Origin: Pseudomonadota bacterium
Lineage (GTDB): Bacteria; Desulfobacterota; Syntrophobacteria; Syntrophobacterales; Syntrophobacteraceae
Reading direction: 5' to 3'
Length of the DNA stretch: 16,288 nucleotides
Assembly (NCBI GenBank): GCA_023416335.1
Contig: JAEZHY010000096.1
Coordinates: forward strand, 1-16,288
The notes beneath the pieces are model-generated. The model made no database searches and was not told where the DNA came from. It saw only the letters and a list, made by a program, of their open reading frames with translations. Every line of letters starts with the position of its first letter. The stretch's first letter is position 1. Of the stretch, positions 14,109-16,288 are shown piece by piece. The position numbers and the translations under genes are program-made.

Positions 14109-14999
14109 TCAGGCAAGTCCCCCGATTCTTTTCAGCATCTCCATAACTGCCAGTGCCGCAACTTCCTTTCCCTTTGCCTCAACCATCAGGTCCACCTGAA
14201 AAGGTAAGAGATCCAGCAGTTCCTTCAGATCGTCCTCATGGATGCCGAAGTCGTGCGCTCCAGGCCTTGCATCGGGCTTTTGCGAGGAGATATGGATTTC
14301 CGGAACGGCATTCCAAACCTCCCGGGCACTTCGCAGCAACTCCGATATGTTTTCGGACGGCTTCAACTGGTTGTGGTGATGGTCGTATATGGCCGGGATT
14401 TTTGTCGCCAGGGAAACCCGGGCGATTTCTGCAAACGAAAAGTGCCTGTCGTCGTTTTCCAGTACCAGACGCTTCTTTATTGAAGACGGAAGCCGGCGAA
14501 TATTCTCTTCCAGCCGGAGAAGGCTTTTCTCCCTGTCCCCGTAGATTCCTCCCCCGTGAATTACCACTTTGTGAGAACCGTCGAGCCCCATAAGGTCCAA
14601 CACTGAGCATGAGTAAGCCAGTTCGGCGACGGTCCTTTCGAGCACATCCAGAGAAGGCGAATTCAGGACGTTGTACTGCCCCGGGTGCATCGAAAAGCGG
14701 AACCCCTGTGAGGAATACCTGTCTCCGATTTCCCTCAGCCTGCCTGCGCAAACAGGTTCCCAGTCAAAATCAAGGTTTCGGTGGGAAGCAAACGGAACAA
14801 CGGAAGAACCGACGCGGAAAAGCCGCAACTCCTTGTCGGACATCCACTCGAGAATGGATTCGAGGTCGTCGAGGTTGCGGGAGACGGCCTCCTGCAGCTT
14901 TACAGGCCCAAGGTTACACAGTCTGAAGTTGTGATTGGTGGTCAGCCCGAGGTCGTAGGTAACGCAGGCAAAGCCGACCCGAACAATCGAACCCGGCAT
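14109..14999 (-). CDS. uvsE: UV damage endonuclease UvsE/UVDE
   Basis: A 296-residue TIM-barrel endonuclease that nicks DNA 5' of UV photoproducts and other lesions, independently of UvrABC. RVGFACV (7-13), RFSMHPGQYNVLNSP (101-115), HGGGIYGD (148-155), LENDD (180-184), YDHHHN (205-210), HISS (236-239) and MVEAKGKE (272-279) are hallmark motifs. H73, H105, H148, E181, D206, H209, H236, H249 and E274 line up with the nine metal ligands I recall for Thermus thermophilus UVDE, so the metal centre looks complete. The residue two before H236 is Glu (PEIHISS), where family members I remember have Lys. Start chosen at the ATG at 14999, with GGAG 7 bases upstream; the frame is open to an ATG at 15041 that lacks a ribosome site. 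It is transcribed from a promoter at about 15071-15099, back-to-back with the small gene at 15190. Confidence 0.94.
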   Translation of the reverse strand: MPGSIVRVGFACVTYDLGLTTNHNFRLCNLGPVKLQEAVSRNLDDLESILEWMSDKELRLFRVGSSVVPFASHRNLDFDWEPVCAGRLREIGDRYSSQGFRFSMHPGQYNVLNSPSLDVLERTVAELAYSCSVLDLMGLDGSHKVVIHGGGIYGDREKSLLRLEENIRRLPSSIKKRLVLENDDRHFSFAEIARVSLATKIPAIYDHHHNQLKPSENISELLRSAREVWNAVPEIHISSQKPDARPGAHDFGIHEDDLKELLDLLPFQVDLMVEAKGKEVAALAVMEMLKRIGGLA

Positions 15000-15056
15000 A
15001 AAGGAACTCCAAAGAGGCAGCCCTCTGAAATTAAAGATCATCTAAATAGCGATTTG

Positions 15057-15073
15057 GATAACTTTTGGTTATC
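15057..15073. promoter_or_regulatory. palindrome over the uvsE transcription start (operator candidate)
   Basis: GATAAC, 5 bases, GTTATC: perfect 6-bp arms. It overlaps the proposed uvsE -10 (15071-15076) and covers the expected start point near 15064, where a repressor would block initiation. It does not match a LexA site that I know well. Confidence 0.35.
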
Positions 15074-15099
15074 ATAAGTATAAAAAGATATAGTTTGAA
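15071..15099 (-). promoter_or_regulatory. sigma70-type promoter for uvsE
   Basis: On the minus strand TTCAAA (15099-15094), a 17-base AT-rich spacer and TATGAT (15076-15071, 5 of 6 to consensus). The leader to the ATG at 14999 would be about 65 bases. Confidence 0.5.
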
Positions 15100-15124
15100 T
15101 TAATTACATAACCTGATGTAATAC
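15095..15124 (+). promoter_or_regulatory. sigma70-type promoter for the 66-residue small gene
   Basis: TTGAAT (15095-15100), 18-base spacer, TAATAC (15119-15124). Its -35 overlaps that of the divergent uvsE promoter by five bases. Start expected near 15131. An inverted repeat ATCGGG/CCCGAT (15135-15140 / 15155-15160) lies in the leader. Confidence 0.5.
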
Positions 15125-15189
15125 TACCCGCGACATCGGGATTTTGAAGAGAGGCCCGATAAACACATCACGAACAGAGGAGAAGCATC

Positions 15190-15390
15190 ATGGAAATTTT
15201 AAAAAGACCGCGCGGGTTGAGGGGCCGTTTTCTCGATTTGCTTTCTTCGGGAAACAGGGCAGTCTTACAGACGATTGATTCGGATTCGGCCGGCAAATTG
15301 CCTCTGTCTCTCCAAAACGAGGTACTCGGACAATGGCTGAGCACGCACAAGCCGCCCTTTTCACAGGTTTTGAAAAGAACGGATCGATGA
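15190..15390 (+). CDS. small protein of unknown function (66 residues)
   Basis: I do not recognise this protein. It starts MEILKRPRGLRGRFLDLLSS and ends KPPFSQVLKRTDR. It is basic, with an Arg/Lys-rich first 13 residues, a short Leu-rich stretch (FLDLLSSGNRAVLQ) and no signal peptide or membrane helix. Support for its being real: AGAGGAG at 15176-15182 is 7 bases before the ATG, and a good promoter with 18-base spacing lies upstream. It is divergent from uvsE and shares its control region, so regulation with or by it is possible; the small size and basic head would allow nucleic acid binding, but this is speculation. The 3' side runs into a repeat or MITE-like region, so it could be a truncated remnant of a longer gene. 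Confidence 0.5.
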   Translation: MEILKRPRGLRGRFLDLLSSGNRAVLQTIDSDSAGKLPLSLQNEVLGQWLSTHKPPFSQVLKRTDR

Positions 15391-15439
15391 GAGCCACGCG
15401 ATTCTCATGGAAATCTGTCCCAGGGGTGCAGGTGACTCT

Positions 15440-15583
15440 CAATGCTGTTGCTTTAATAACCCCCTCCCGGTAGGCCAAGTATTTTGGACAGCACGTACCG
15501 GATACTATCCGGCCTTGCCGGGGCGGGGTTCCCAAGGCGGACCTTGGGAACCAGCGACGTATTTCTTTAGAGCAACAACATTG
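15440..15583. mobile_element. MITE-like element with 17-bp terminal inverted repeats
   Basis: CAATGCTGTTGCTTTAA at 15440-15456 is matched in inverted orientation at 15567-15583 with 15 of 17 identities. The 144-base unit carries a perfect CCGGATA/TATCCGG hairpin (15498-15512) and the C-family hairpin copy. It codes for no protein. I did not find a clear target-site duplication. Confidence 0.45.
15517..15556 (+). repeat. C-family hairpin repeat, copy C2
   Basis: GGTTCCCAAGG (15527-15537), loop CGGA, CCTTGGGAACC (15542-15552): a perfect 11-bp stem. The 40-base unit matches 1411-1450 at 37 positions, 14 kb away. Confidence 0.7.
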
Positions 15584-15660
15584 CAGGCAACTCTGCCCCC
15601 TCTGCAAAAGGGACGGATTTCTCCCGCCGAACATATCTTACCACCTCAGGCCGGTAAGAA

Positions 15661-16011
15661 TCAGGGCTGTGAGGGCATTCCCCCGCGAAACATGAAATAT
15701 GCCGCGCCTATCATGCAAAGCGCCGCCCAGAGGTAATCCAGTTTGAGCGGTTGCTTCATATAAAAGAAGACAAAAGCCGCAAAAACCGACATCGTGACGA
15801 CTTCCTGGATAATTTTCAGCTGCCCCAGGTTGAAATACCTGATGCCGATTCGATTTGCGGGAACCTGCAGAATGTATTCAAAAAGGGCAATGCCCCAGCT
15901 TGCCAGGATAACGAACATCAGGGGCTTGCCGTTCATGTTCTTCAGGTGGCCGTACCAGGCGAACGTCATGAAAAGATTGGAAAGGCAGAGCAATAATATG
16001 GGTTTCAACAT
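15661..16011 (-). CDS. DUF486 family small membrane protein (DMT-like)
   Basis: A 116-residue integral membrane protein of the DUF486 family, thought to be related to the drug/metabolite transporter fold. Four hydrophobic segments: about 3-20 (ILLLCLSNLFMTFAWYG), 31-50, 70-85 (VVTMSVFAAFVFFYM) and 92-108 (YLWAALCMIGAAYFMF). Family signatures are SNLFMTFAWYGHLK (11-24), EYILQVPANRIG (45-56), and QLKIIQE (64-70). The protein is full length for the family. The substrate is unknown. The ATG at 16011 (MLKPILL) is where family members start; GGGAG lies about 12 bases upstream, a long spacing. The frame is open to a start at 16074 that would add a hydrophilic leader. It lies 124 bases behind the end of another minus-strand gene, so an operon is possible. 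Confidence 0.9.
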   Translation of the reverse strand: MLKPILLLCLSNLFMTFAWYGHLKNMNGKPLMFVILASWGIALFEYILQVPANRIGIRYFNLGQLKIIQEVVTMSVFAAFVFFYMKQPLKLDYLWAALCMIGAAYFMFRGGMPSQP

Positions 16012-16135
16012 TCTACAGCTCACTCCCGTGATAAATGCAGACACACGCTTCGCGCCCTCGGGCGCATTTAGCACGGAGAGCCGTAAAAATCAAGTCGATG
16101 CCGTTTTCCTCCAGGAATAGATCCTCAATTTGAAA

Positions 16136-16288
16136 TCAGGCCACAGCTGCCCCGGGGGATTCGGATACCGGCAAGGAAACCGTAAAAGTCACGTGCTTCT
16201 TGTCTTGTGTGAAATTAAAGAGCGCACCCATACCCTGGAGCAGGCGCGAACAGGCCGGGACCCTGATCTGCCCGCCTTCCGCAGACGG
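16136..16288 (-). CDS. 3' end of a minus-strand gene, unrecognised (5' partial)
   Basis: The minus-strand frame is open from the window edge to a TGA at 16138-16136, giving 50 residues. They include CSRLLQGMGALFNFTQDKKH and end VTFTVSLPVSESPGAAVA. The VTFTVSLPV strand resembles the last beta-strand of a histidine-kinase-like ATPase domain, so a sensor kinase is a possible but weak guess. No motif sufficient for a firm call is inside the window. Confidence 0.5.
   Translation of the reverse strand, partial: PSAEGGQIRVPACSRLLQGMGALFNFTQDKKHVTFTVSLPVSESPGAAVA

Overview
The window looks like chromosomal DNA of a moderately GC-rich Gram-negative bacterium, most likely a deltaproteobacterium (Desulfobacterota; a Syntrophobacter-like genome is my best guess). 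The guess rests on gene content: a DUF4390 protein followed by an NtrY-type kinase and an NtrX-type regulator, a UpxY/NusG paralogue, a UvsE endonuclease, and long repeat-rich gaps. No sequence search was possible. I see no tRNA, rRNA, CRISPR array, intact transposase or integrase.

Layout. Bases 1-113 hold the 3' end of an unrecognised gene, followed by a TPR protein with a Pro/Ala/Glu tail (268-987). A 680-base repeat-filled gap ends in a good sigma70-type promoter (1600-1628). It drives the DUF4390 protein (1668-2243), the NtrY-like membrane kinase (2247-4445) and, after an unusual 369-base repeat-filled gap, the NtrX-like sigma54 activator (4815-6197). Converging on ntrX from the minus strand is a NusG/UpxY-type antiterminator (6214-6792) with no polysaccharide operon beside it. 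Next on the minus strand is a 976-residue helicase (7231-10161), apparently a natural fusion of MrfA-like helicase and MrfB-like exonuclease. Then come a metallo-beta-lactamase-fold hydrolase on the plus strand (10638-11273), a minus-strand mug gene with a frameshifted HTH (HigA-like) gene behind it (11399-12323), a ferritin-like diiron protein with two tandem bundles on the plus strand (12496-13728), uvsE on the minus strand (14109-14999), a 66-residue unknown protein read divergently from uvsE (15190-15390), a DUF486 membrane protein (15661-16011), and the 3' end of another minus-strand gene (16136-16288).

How the genes fit together. DUF4390-ntrY-ntrX is one signalling unit: a membrane sensor phosphorylates NtrX, which activates sigma54 promoters. 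Three genes (MrfAB-like helicase/nuclease, Mug, UvsE) are DNA repair enzymes that do not need UvrABC. They lie within 8 kb but are separate transcription units, so the clustering is suggestive only. uvsE and the small gene appear to share a divergent promoter region with overlapping -35 elements and a palindrome over the uvsE start site.

The gaps are rich in short interspersed repeats, which I group as A (GTAGG-TGGG...CCCACC/ACCCATC, REP-like), B (GTCATCCCGGC...GCCGGGATCCAG), C (an 11-bp-stem hairpin), D (an inverted pair) and GTGA-heptamer arrays. Heptamer, A and B elements occur together, in the same orientation relative to the gene, just downstream of both ntrY and the helicase. No wholly new multi-gene system was identified. 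The best leads are the helicase-nuclease fusion, the duplicated ferritin-like protein, the Lys-to-Glu change in UvsE, the divergent uvsE promoter, and the repeat modules.
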